From positions 1 through 64,000 of the forward strand of contig NZ_SZVW01000006.1 of the NCBI RefSeq assembly GCF_007655005.1: a stretch of 64,000 nucleotides of DNA, given 5' to 3'. The notes under the pieces were generated by a model. It did not search any database, was not told the origin of the DNA, and saw only the letters and a program-made list of their open reading frames with translations. The position numbers and the translations under genes are program-made. Source of the DNA: Streptomyces tibetensis. Its GTDB lineage: Bacteria; Actinomycetota; Actinomycetes; Streptomycetales; Streptomycetaceae. Shown piece after piece: positions 53,301-61,139 of the stretch; positions within the stretch are counted from its first letter, which is position 1; every line of letters begins with the position of its first letter.

Positions 53301-53644
53301 AAGGTGAGCCCCATGGAGGAGGGGCGGCGGGAGCCGGCGGCACCGACCTCCTGCGCCGTCCCGGACTCCTCCAGGTTGTCGCGGGTCCGCAGGGGCGAGT
53401 CGTCCAGCCCTTCGTGTTCCGCCTCGTCTTCGAGCATCCGCTGCTTGGCTTCCGCATCCGCCGACCGCGGGTACAGCACACCGGTGAGATAGCGGTCGAT
53501 CGGGGCGTCCTGGGCCAGGACTTCCTCTCGGTCCGTCGGAGCGTCGTCCGGGGCGGGCCCGAGAAGCTCGCGGCGGAGACCCACCAGCAGTTCCTCGTCC
53601 CGGACCCGGTAGTGCTCGGCGTGCCGGTGGTCCGTGTCGCTCAT
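50387..53644 (-). CDS. drmA: DrmA-like SF2 helicase
   Basis: 1085 residues from ATG 53644. A ~450-residue N-terminal part (beta-rich, MGLTFAIDPAISGSVVVRARAAAY and VRLRVNVRRPDRAMGTVTVTVTLVN) precedes the helicase: Walker A DLLWFPTGGGKTEAY (~residues 464-478), a DExH-type box VQDELHLISGPLGTLTGLYE (~673), SATIRRA, and the second RecA domain with VLLATNMIAVGVDVNRLGLM and YIQATSRVGRAHPGLV. SHYENFLHFHSALYREVE is a DrmA family signature. Overlaps the UvrD-like gene by ATGA. Confidence 0.9.
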   Translation of the reverse strand: MSDTDHRHAEHYRVRDEELLVGLRRELLGPAPDDAPTDREEVLAQDAPIDRYLTGVLYPRSADAEAKQRMLEDEAEHEGLDDSPLRTRDNLEESGTAQEVGAAGSRRPSSMGLTFAIDPAISGSVVVRARAAAYRPTDADGRPVPARRAEARTIADQHEQWRREELALPDTTVDVTTPAPDLKFDLAEGVRLRVNVRRPDRAMGTVTVTVTLVNTHKVGERELQDAFSLFQCGLVIRATDGSSAFVERPAPDLAHDPEIATSRLLHRHAPTFAVGHGCAAEWDWSPPPIGMTDSRRAGVPEVRSEFVPSVEVLLTDSNPEIDSSALSMLGLASNPDAEVLSALEELATGYARWIDRKQAEADALIGSPHEQAAQKQVDACREALGRIREGIDLLRDKPDLMTAFRLANQAMADQRARSAWVQNGRQGSPEPGKGRWRPFQIAFVLLCMAGIDDPEHGDREISDLLWFPTGGGKTEAYLGLIALTSFLRRIRLGANGGGVTVLMRYTLRLLTLQQFERATILLCAMERMRRDKVSELGGEPFSLGMWVGESATPNRLKDASDQLAQLRKDLDKRLATKNPVQLHACPWCGTRLDARAYEVVEDAKRMHVRCPGVDCDFADGLPVHLIDEAVYDARPTLVIATVDKFASMPWRPATAALFNRDDPSDRTPPPELIVQDELHLISGPLGTLTGLYETAVDELAGRPKVIASTATIRRAADQGRSLFDREVRQFPPAGLDSRDSWFAVETPREDKASRRYVGLLAPGTSQSTLLIRTYATLLHRAKQAQTSDQVRDAYWSLVGYFNSLRLLSAAELQVHDDVVAYLELLAAREESTVRTVENYSELTSRVDASEIPARLKGIEREYPDRDVVDVLLATNMIAVGVDVNRLGLMAVMGQPQTTAEYIQATSRVGRAHPGLVTVMLNATRSRDRSHYENFLHFHSALYREVESTSVTPFSARARERGLHAVIVALTRILLPEARPNEAAGKVDSYAHRIRDEIKPVLLDRVRAVTPAEAEAVSRAFDEFLDWWCDEADVHGGLLFEPKKGRHTPSLLQPYDDEAENAEAWPTLWSLRDVDAESALFMEATR

Positions 53645-55536
53645 GCGCGCTGCTCCTTGTCGTCCGACCGTCGGTACCTTCCGATTCCGGTGATCCGGGG
53701 CGCGATCCACACACCCCGGTCGCCGAGGCCGGCGTTGGCACCGGCGGCGGTGCTGCCCGCCATCGTCTCCAGGGTGTCCACACGCAGCCCGTGAATCTCG
53801 TCGGGCCACCAGGGGTCCCACGTACGGTTGACCTTCTGCACCTGGAACAGATCGAGTCGGAACCGCTCCGAGACCTCACCGATCTCCCGCCCGTCGTGCA
53901 ACAGAACGTACGGAGGGCTCTGCCACTCACCAGGCGGCAGGAAGTGAAGCCTGCGAAGCAGGACCTCGTCGCCCGGGGCGACGTGCTCCAGGAGGTAGGC
54001 CTGGGTCGCGCCGGCCTCGTGGCCGGGAGGGGTGTCCGCGCACACGTCTCCGGGCTCGGCGACGATCCCGTACCGGTCGTACGCCTTCCAACCCCCCAGG
54101 AACCTGCGGCCGTTCTTCCCGCCACCGGCGCGCCTGATGATCGGCAGCTTCGGCGGGTCCAGGTGGTACAGGTCCTGACGGGCGCGGGTCAGGGCCACGT
54201 ACAGGGCACGTGCTTCGGCCGGAAGGTCCAGCTCTTCCTTGTATCGCCGGCGCAACTCCGCCACGGTCGGCGGAGTCAGGACGATCACCCGGTCGAACTC
54301 CAGGCCCTTGGCCCGGTGCACCGTCGAGATCACGACGCGCGCAGTGTCCGGATCGGCCAGTTCGTCCGGGAAGCGACCGTCGGCGACCAGGCGACGCAGC
54401 CGGTCCAGGTCGAGTACGCCTCGCCCCGGGCCGCGCGCCGCCCGGCGCAGCACGGGCCACATCGTTTCGGGGGACGGCTCGTACGGCAGGGTCATCTCCG
54501 CCAGCAACGACCGGAACCGCTCTTCGGAAAGCGTCGCGGACTCCGTGCGACGCAACAACTCGGCCACCCAGTACGGGGTCGGGCGGTCCTCCAGAGGCCG
54601 CCTCAGCCGATGCTCCACACCATGCTCGTGCAGCAGCTCCGAGACCACCAGGGCCTGGTGGTTGTCGCGGGTGAGGATCGCGCAGGTGTCGGGGAAGTCC
54701 CGCAGCCCTTCGAGGGTGAACGAGTCCGTCAGGGCTCCCATGCCGTTCCTCGGATCGAGGAGCAGTTCGCGCATCTCTTCGTAAAGAACCTCGGCCTCGT
54801 CCGCGTCCGTGAGGTTCTGCAGGCGCTCCCCGTGCGCCAGCGCCAACTCGGCCTCCCGCGTGGTCGCCCGGAAGTTCTCGGTCAGTCGGAGTTCGACGAG
54901 GTCGTCCGGGTACGAGGCTCGCAGCCAGTCGAAGAAGCGGCCGGTCTCGTCGGCCCGCTCGGTGGGGTTCGTGATCTGGAAGCCGTAGACGGACTGTGCG
55001 GCATCACCCACCACGGTGAAGCCGCAGCTGTCCTGATAGCGGTCGAGCAGGGTTTCCACGAGATCCCGGCGGTCGCCCATCAGGTCCTGGACCTCGTCGA
55101 TGACCACGTGTGCCGGGGGCACGGAGTCCCCGGCTTCCATGGCCCCCTTCTCGACCGCGCGGGCAGCCGCCTCGATCCGTTCCAGGAAGGGGGTCGCGCT
55201 CCAGTCCTCGTCCGGGTACGCCTGCCGCAGCACCCCGAGCGCCCAGGCGTCGAAGGTCTGAGCCCGCACCCGGCGGGCTCGCTCGCCATGTCTGCTGATC
55301 CGCTCCCGCAGCTCCCGGGCGGCCGCCCGAGAGAAGGTCAGCACCAGAATCTCGGAGGCTTCCAGCGCCTCCTCTGAGTCCGAGTTCCCGCACAGCGCGT
55401 CCAGTCGGCGCACCAGGGTGTGGGTCTTACCGGCCCCCGCACCGGCGGTCACCAGGACGCGGGCGTCCCAAGGCTGTTCCACGACGGTCCGCTGCTCCTC
55501 GGTGAGCGGCGGACTGTCGAGGTAGGCGTCGGTCAC
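53641..55536 (-). CDS. UvrD-like SF1 helicase
   Basis: 631 residues, GTG 55536. Motifs: Q-motif region LTEEQRTVVEQ, Walker A TAGAGAGKTHTLV (residues 30-42), motif II VIDEVQDLMGD, motif III VVGDAAQSVYGFQ, motif V VISTVHRAKGLEFDRVIVL, motif VI ALYVALTRARQDLYHL. No nuclease motif is seen. The last ~120 residues (GDEVLLRRLHFLPPGEWQSP...) form an unrecognised domain that may bind partners. Overlaps both neighbours by 4 bases (GTGA, ATGA), so it is made with the DrmA-like and giant proteins. Confidence 0.92.
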   Translation of the reverse strand: MTDAYLDSPPLTEEQRTVVEQPWDARVLVTAGAGAGKTHTLVRRLDALCGNSDSEEALEASEILVLTFSRAAARELRERISRHGERARRVRAQTFDAWALGVLRQAYPDEDWSATPFLERIEAAARAVEKGAMEAGDSVPPAHVVIDEVQDLMGDRRDLVETLLDRYQDSCGFTVVGDAAQSVYGFQITNPTERADETGRFFDWLRASYPDDLVELRLTENFRATTREAELALAHGERLQNLTDADEAEVLYEEMRELLLDPRNGMGALTDSFTLEGLRDFPDTCAILTRDNHQALVVSELLHEHGVEHRLRRPLEDRPTPYWVAELLRRTESATLSEERFRSLLAEMTLPYEPSPETMWPVLRRAARGPGRGVLDLDRLRRLVADGRFPDELADPDTARVVISTVHRAKGLEFDRVIVLTPPTVAELRRRYKEELDLPAEARALYVALTRARQDLYHLDPPKLPIIRRAGGGKNGRRFLGGWKAYDRYGIVAEPGDVCADTPPGHEAGATQAYLLEHVAPGDEVLLRRLHFLPPGEWQSPPYVLLHDGREIGEVSERFRLDLFQVQKVNRTWDPWWPDEIHGLRVDTLETMAGSTAAGANAGLGDRGVWIAPRITGIGRYRRSDDKEQRA

Positions 55537-58500
55537 GAACGGCTCCAGAGGTGCTCGAACTGGGTGAAGGCGAGCTGAGTGTCGAAGTTCTCGATGTTGT
55601 CGCTGACGTTGAGGATCAGGCAGCAGTCCTTGCCGCCGTTCCGAGGTCCGCGCAGGCCGCGACCGATCATCTGCTGGTACACGTTGGTGCTGTAGACCGG
55701 CCTGGCCACGACCACGGCGCGGGTGGCAGGAGCGTCGAAGCCCTGGGTGAGAACACCGTAGTTGGTGAGCACACGAATGCGACCGTTTCGGAAGTTCTCG
55801 ATACGGGTGCGACGGTCCTGCGTGCTGGTGGTCGAGTCGACCGCGGCCGAGCGGATGCCGCGATCGTTGAGCATGGCCGCCAGATACTTGGCGTGGTCCA
55901 CGGAGGTGGCGAAGAGCAGCGTCGGCCCTTCGTCCGCCAGGCCGGCGACCTCGTCGACGATCCGGCGGCTGCGCTCGTGGTCGTCAGCGAGCCGTTGCTC
56001 GGCGGAGCGGGAGAGCATCGACATGCGGTCCGCATGCGTTCTCTCGTCCCTGGTCAGCTCGATCCTGCCGCCCCTGAGGGTGCGATGCTCGACCTGAGCG
56101 AGCATCCCCCACTCCTGGAGGTCCCGGTAGGGGTCCCCGGACGGGAACACTCCCTCGTCGAGTCGGCGGTTGCCGAAGCGGTTGACCAAGCGACGGGTCT
56201 CCTCCTCGTTGGTGTTGCGGAACGGAGTCGCCGTCAGGCCGAGCAGATGGCGACCGGTCTCGTACTGGGTGAGTTGCAACTGCCCCAGGATCTCGGTGTA
56301 CCGCTTGGAGATCGCGGTGTGCGCCTCGTCCACGATCACCAACGCGGACTGTCGCAGCCAGGCGTACTGGTCGGTGCTTAGGCAGCGCTCCAGCTTGGCG
56401 TCGGTGGCGACCACCAGGTGGGGGTGATCGACGACGTCCCCCACCTCGTTGCTGCTCCACAGCCGGCTGATGGTGAGCGGGCGCTCGGCGCCGACCTTGG
56501 ACCACACGAACTTCCAGCTCTGCACCGCCTGTTCGCACAGCTCCTCGGTCTGCGCGATCCACAGGAGGGGGCCCTTGAGGTCTTCGACCCGTTTCACCCA
56601 GCGGATGACCGCCTCGGCGGTGACGCGGGTCTTGCCGGCGCCGGTGGGCAGGGAGAGCATGCCGCGCTGCGGAGCCAGCCGGTCGAGCATGGTGGAGATG
56701 TTCCGGACCAGGTCTTCCTGGTAGTCGTGGAGGCTCGGAAAGTCCTGAGGGCCCTCCACGGTCTCGAACGGAGGCGGCGACGGAGTCCTCGAACCGGCGA
56801 ACGCGACAGGCAGCTTCAGTTCCGAGACGAACGCGATGGCCGCCGCCGACCCACCGTAGGAGACAGGCGCGTTGGGGAAGCGGGCCTGGATGTCCCGAGC
56901 ATGCTGCTGGAGCACCCCGTCCCCGTGCGCGTTGAACGCCATCTGCGCGATGCGCCGCCCGGAGGGCTCCGTGCCGTCGGCCGCCTGCAACTCGGCCTCC
57001 ATCAGCCCTTCGGGCAGACCGCTCCGGAGCGCGTCCGCACCGATCAGCAGCTCGATCTTGGACACGACGTCCTCGGCCTCGCGGACCGCCTTCTGCGCCG
57101 CCTTCAGTTCACTGTCCCGAGCCATGCGGTCCTGGTGCTCCAGCACCGCACGGCAACCGGCGGCACCCAGGCCGAGGCCGAGTTCGCGGTCGATCAACCG
57201 CAGCATCGGTTCCCGCTCCAAGGGCACCCGGACCTTGACGATGCCGTCCTGACGAACGGCGTCCAGAACTGAGGGCTTCGTGCCCTTGGGGCTGCGAACG
57301 ACCTCCTCCAGCTCGGTGCACCGTTGCACCATGGCGTTCCGGTTCCCGCTGTTCAGACGCTGGCGCAGAGCGGGAAAGAGCTCGACCAGAGGAACGGGAT
57401 CGCCCTCCGGCACTTCACGGGTCTCTCGGCTGATCACGTCGGCGTAGCGGAGCATGCCCCACTTCTCGACCATCAGTTCCGCATCGTCGACGGTCTGGAC
57501 GAGCAGCGCAGGCAGTTGCTCCGCGCGAAGGGCCCGGTACTCGGCCGCACCGACAGCGAGGGTGATCTCGTCGTCGGGACGGGTGTCCCAGGTGTCGCCG
57601 ACCCGGCAGCGGGTCAGGGAGTCCTCCGGGAAGTCGGCACCGAAGCGGGTCAGCATCACGTAGGTCGCGCCGACGAACGAGTCGTCCTCGCTGCGCGACA
57701 CCTCGTCGAGGAGCGCGTCCCAGCGGTCGGCGGGAACCTCGTCGACGGTGGTCGGAAGGCGTAGCTTGCGGGCCTTCTCGGGGGTGATGTCGGCGACCGG
57801 CAGCACGTCGCGGTAGGCGGCGAGTTGTGGGCCGACGGCCTCCCTGAGGGGCTTGATCCCCTGGGAGGTGGAGACCGTGCCGTACTTTCGCACCATCCAC
57901 CGGATCGGCGAGGCCACGGCCTGGCGTGTGCTGGTCTGCGCGCCGATCTGGCGCGTCCAGTTGTCCACCACGGCGTCGTCGGGCAGCACTTTCAGAAAGG
58001 CCGCGCGCGACTCCTCGGACAGGGCGCGGAAGAGATGGAGCGGGCCACCGATCGCGGCACCCTCGACCTTCATCCGGTTCAGTGCCGGGCGCGGGGCGCG
58101 GGTGTCCAGACTGCGCAAGTAGGCGGCATGAACGGCTTCGCGGTACTCCTCGAACCAGGCCTCGTCCGCCCTGGGCTGCACCCCGCCGGACGGTCGTTCC
58201 CGCAGCCCGATCTGTGAGAAGAAGGGAGTGTCGTCGGAGTGGAACGCCATGTCGACGGCGACGCTCGGATCACGCTTCGCGTCGACCACGACACCCGGCA
58301 GCATGCAGTCCTCGATGGGCCGGAACCGTCCGTCCGCGGTCCGCACGCGGAGCGTCGAGCGTGGCGTGGGCACCCGCTCCAAGAGCTTGTGGGCCACGCG
58401 ATGTGCCCCGGCCTGACGGAACAGTTCCCAGAACCGCTGCCAGTCCGACTCGCTGTAGTGGTCGAAGCCCTGGTCAAGAACGCTGAAGAACCGGCCCTCG

Positions 58501-60296
58501 ACATCGGCCTCCCGGATGCCCAGGACGTTGAGCGCGTGCATCAGCGACGGGTCCTGGGCGAGCCGGTCGACGACGTACACCAGCGACTCGCGCAGTCCGC
58601 CCTGGTCGGCCCGGCGGAACACCTTGCCGTGGACCGGGGCGACGAGGCCGTGCTCCTCCGTCAGTACGACACGGGCCCTGCGCGCCTCGTCGGCGTACGG
58701 GGAGCGGACCTCGATCATGTCCGCAAGGATGCGGATGGCCACGGCCGACGCCTCGGGGCTGCCGCTCTCGACCAGCGCCTCCAGCCATTCACGGACATCG
58801 GTCCGTCCGTGCCCGGCCGCCGCGAGAACGTGCTCGACCTTTCCCGAGCGCAGGGAGTCGGCCTCGACGCTCGGGTGCAGCCAGTCGGTGGGACGACCAG
58901 GGCATTCGTGCCACATGCGGAGCCAACCGGAGAGCCTCTTCAGGTCTCGGTCGAGGCGAGGATGGATCCGCAGCTCCGTCGGGACGCGCAGGACGCCGTC
59001 CTGGTCGGGCAGGGAGGGGCTCTCCACGGTGCGAGACCAGATCTCTCGGGTCAGGTACTCGTCGGCCCAACTGATCGCTTCCTTGACGCGTCCGGGAAGC
59101 AGGGGGAGGTAGGCGGCCGGATCCTCGGCGGGGGACAGGGCCGGCAGGGCGCTGACCACCAACTGCGCCGAGACCCTGATCATCTCCTGGTTGAACGGGG
59201 ATGAATCGAGCAGGTTCTGACGGTCCTCATTGGTCTTCCAAGCGCCGTTGAGGATGCCGCTCAGGGACATCTCGTACTTGGTGGGGAAGAAGGACCAGAA
59301 CTTGCCACGACCACGGGACCGAGGGCTGATGTGCAGACCGCTCTCCGCGTCCTTCTCCAGAGCGGGCACGCCCCAGGCGAGTTCGAGAGAGACGCGGTCG
59401 TGCAGTTCTCCGGCGTCGTCGCGGGCTGCGGGGCCGGGTTCGTGGGAGGTCGTGAACACCCGCCACCGCTCGGTGGCGACGGCCCTTCCGGTCCGTTCCT
59501 CGGCCACCGTGTGCAGGTCGCCGGACTGCTGGGCGCTGAGTATGCGTCGGGCCACGGGCCGGGGCCGGCGGTCCTCCAGCACGACCTTCGCGACATGCGG
59601 GGAGAAGAGCTGAAAGCCCAACGGGAACTCTTCACGGGGCTCGCCATGGTCCTTGGCGCGGCCTCCGTGCATGTCCCGGCCCAGCCGGTCATCGGCCTTC
59701 GGAAGCAAGGGGAGTCGAACGACAGTGGTCGCCCAGGTCAGCAACTCGTTCAGGACGGGGTCGGACGCGCGCTCGGCCTGAAGGTCGAGAGGACGGGCCA
59801 TGCGCAGCACAGGGGCGTCGAACTCCGGGCCGTAGCGTGCCGCCACGCCGGGAACGGCCTTGATCTGCTCGTACGACCAGGCGCGGTCGAATCCGAAGCT
59901 TCCCGTACTGCTGAAGAATTCAGGAGCGTCCGTCACCACGAGCACCGATTTGACGCCGACACCGAACCGACCGATCTGGCCTCCGCGCTTCTTCGACATG
60001 CTCATTCGGAGGATCGTCTCGGCACCTTCTGCGGTGACCGGATTCCCCTCGTTCGCGCAGTACAGGTGATTTTCCGTGAGGACGACATGGATGCGACCGC
60101 CGGGCTGGTCGGCGATTTCGTCGGCGGCATTCTGGACGAGTTCGAAAAGCTGACGGTCGCCATATCCGCCCTTGGTGATGCGGCGCTCGCCGTTGGCATG
60201 TTCGGCCACAAGTCCGGGGTCCACGGCGTAGGTCTGCAGGACGCGGGAGGACTGTTCGAGAACTGTTTGGATCACGGGAGAGGTCGAAGACGGCAT
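55533..60296 (-). CDS. giant GHKL ATPase (sacsin/Hsp90-like) fused to SF2 helicase
   Basis: 1587 residues from ATG 60296 (AGGAG 10 bases upstream). N-terminal ~250 residues: GHKL ATPase, N-box QLFELVQNAADEIAD (E52, N56, D59), G2 box GRFGVGVKSVLVV (110-122). Residues ~600-1150 have no recognised domain, but include helical stretches. C-terminal SF2 helicase: LPTGAGKTRVTAEAVIRW (K1222), VIVDEAHTAISKRY (DEAH 1323-1326), GLTATPFRNTNEEE, and QMIGRGLRGPRNGGKDCC (motif VI). A two-engine protein; a nucleic-acid remodeller with an Hsp90-like clamp is the best inference. Confidence 0.88.
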   Translation of the reverse strand: MPSSTSPVIQTVLEQSSRVLQTYAVDPGLVAEHANGERRITKGGYGDRQLFELVQNAADEIADQPGGRIHVVLTENHLYCANEGNPVTAEGAETILRMSMSKKRGGQIGRFGVGVKSVLVVTDAPEFFSSTGSFGFDRAWSYEQIKAVPGVAARYGPEFDAPVLRMARPLDLQAERASDPVLNELLTWATTVVRLPLLPKADDRLGRDMHGGRAKDHGEPREEFPLGFQLFSPHVAKVVLEDRRPRPVARRILSAQQSGDLHTVAEERTGRAVATERWRVFTTSHEPGPAARDDAGELHDRVSLELAWGVPALEKDAESGLHISPRSRGRGKFWSFFPTKYEMSLSGILNGAWKTNEDRQNLLDSSPFNQEMIRVSAQLVVSALPALSPAEDPAAYLPLLPGRVKEAISWADEYLTREIWSRTVESPSLPDQDGVLRVPTELRIHPRLDRDLKRLSGWLRMWHECPGRPTDWLHPSVEADSLRSGKVEHVLAAAGHGRTDVREWLEALVESGSPEASAVAIRILADMIEVRSPYADEARRARVVLTEEHGLVAPVHGKVFRRADQGGLRESLVYVVDRLAQDPSLMHALNVLGIREADVEGRFFSVLDQGFDHYSESDWQRFWELFRQAGAHRVAHKLLERVPTPRSTLRVRTADGRFRPIEDCMLPGVVVDAKRDPSVAVDMAFHSDDTPFFSQIGLRERPSGGVQPRADEAWFEEYREAVHAAYLRSLDTRAPRPALNRMKVEGAAIGGPLHLFRALSEESRAAFLKVLPDDAVVDNWTRQIGAQTSTRQAVASPIRWMVRKYGTVSTSQGIKPLREAVGPQLAAYRDVLPVADITPEKARKLRLPTTVDEVPADRWDALLDEVSRSEDDSFVGATYVMLTRFGADFPEDSLTRCRVGDTWDTRPDDEITLAVGAAEYRALRAEQLPALLVQTVDDAELMVEKWGMLRYADVISRETREVPEGDPVPLVELFPALRQRLNSGNRNAMVQRCTELEEVVRSPKGTKPSVLDAVRQDGIVKVRVPLEREPMLRLIDRELGLGLGAAGCRAVLEHQDRMARDSELKAAQKAVREAEDVVSKIELLIGADALRSGLPEGLMEAELQAADGTEPSGRRIAQMAFNAHGDGVLQQHARDIQARFPNAPVSYGGSAAAIAFVSELKLPVAFAGSRTPSPPPFETVEGPQDFPSLHDYQEDLVRNISTMLDRLAPQRGMLSLPTGAGKTRVTAEAVIRWVKRVEDLKGPLLWIAQTEELCEQAVQSWKFVWSKVGAERPLTISRLWSSNEVGDVVDHPHLVVATDAKLERCLSTDQYAWLRQSALVIVDEAHTAISKRYTEILGQLQLTQYETGRHLLGLTATPFRNTNEEETRRLVNRFGNRRLDEGVFPSGDPYRDLQEWGMLAQVEHRTLRGGRIELTRDERTHADRMSMLSRSAEQRLADDHERSRRIVDEVAGLADEGPTLLFATSVDHAKYLAAMLNDRGIRSAAVDSTTSTQDRRTRIENFRNGRIRVLTNYGVLTQGFDAPATRAVVVARPVYSTNVYQQMIGRGLRGPRNGGKDCCLILNVSDNIENFDTQLAFTQFEHLWSRS

Positions 60297-60403
60297 TGCT
60301 TCTGCGCTCCTGAGGTAGCGATGGCCGGGCTGGATCGTGAATGACGGGCCGGCTTCCGGATTCGACGAAGTGGCCGGCCCGTGATTCATACGGTGTGCTG
60401 TGG

Positions 60404-60610
60404 TCAGGCCTCTGGAGCGTCGATGTCCGGCAGGTCTCGAACCGCCTTGGCCAGGTAGGGGAAGCTGCGGGTGAAGTCGTCCTCGGACAGGTCGTGCGCC
60501 TGGAGAACCCTCGCCACCTCGACCTTGCTTCTTGCCGTCTTGATCGTCGCCTCGAACGAGGCTAATTCCCGGCTCGAAACCAGGAAGTCGCCACAATCCT
60601 GCTCGTCCAT
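60404..60610 (-). CDS. small acidic hypothetical protein, first gene of the helicase operon
   Basis: 68 residues, acidic and helical (FEATIKTARSKVEVARVLQAHDL). ATG 60608-60610 is preceded by an AGGGGTG ribosome site, which lies inside one arm of a perfect inverted repeat. It ends 108 bases before the giant gene and shares its strand. No domain is recognised. A regulator or small subunit is possible. Confidence 0.65.
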   Translation of the reverse strand: MDEQDCGDFLVSSRELASFEATIKTARSKVEVARVLQAHDLSEDDFTRSFPYLAKAVRDLPDIDAPEA

Positions 60611-61139
60611 TGAGTGCTACACCCCTGATAGGTCGTGTCCTGATGGTCCTACAGGGGTGTATTTGGGTACACGTCCCCGTGGAACGAGTTGCATCTCGAG
60701 GGATAGCTTCTCCCCCCGAGAATGACGCTAGCGGTTGAACGTTTCCCCTCGCCAGCACTTTTGGAGAAACTGCTTCCGGGCGAGGGGATGGCCCCTTTGT
60801 GGAGGCTTTCGATCCCCTTGTGACGCTGGTTCTTGGCATACGGGTTCCACGGCCGCCCGAAACCCCGTTTCAGTCCTTCGAGCGAGGTGGATTCTCCACC
60901 GTCACCGAAGTTATCGAGGGTCACTCGAATGTGCAACCCCGAACTTCCGTTCCCTCAAGGGGAGTTGGTCGTTCCGTTCTCTGGGGGCAGGCACACCCGG
61001 GCAATATGGGTCTATTCGGACAGTTCGGGCATTGATCTGATGACCCTGAGGTGATCCAGGGTAGTTAACTTTTGGTTGACGGGCTCCGTCTCGTCAAATT
61101 AGCCTCTCCTTACGACACTCGAGGAAGAGCAGGTGGCGC
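60611..61139. promoter_or_regulatory. divergent control region between the two halves of the defense-like array
   Basis: 529 bases without a supported gene. It holds (a) a perfect 10-bp inverted repeat TACACCCCTG 60618-60627 / CAGGGGTGTA 60652-60661, whose first arm covers the AGGGGTG ribosome site of the 68-aa gene; (b) a second dyad GTGTA/TACAC 60657-60672; (c) TTGACG 61076-61081 with CGTCAA 61092-61097. Open frames in 60735-61054 lack ribosome sites and family features. Confidence 0.7.
61076..61105 (+). promoter_or_regulatory. candidate promoter with internal operator for the HTH-GHKL gene
   Basis: TTGACG (61076-61081) and TAGCCT (61100-61105) are 18 bases apart. The dyad partner CGTCAA (61092-61097) sits in the spacer, so a bound regulator would block the polymerase. 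Transcription would start about 61112. Confidence 0.5.

Noticed and set aside
53641..55536. UvrD-like gene as AddA or RecB
   Set aside because: It is 631 residues, lacks a nuclease domain and a RecC/AddB partner, and is locked into the drm-like operon.
60735..61054. Overlapping small frames in the divergent control region
   Set aside because: Frames in different registers with no ribosome site and no consistent codon bias; they overlap the regulatory dyads.
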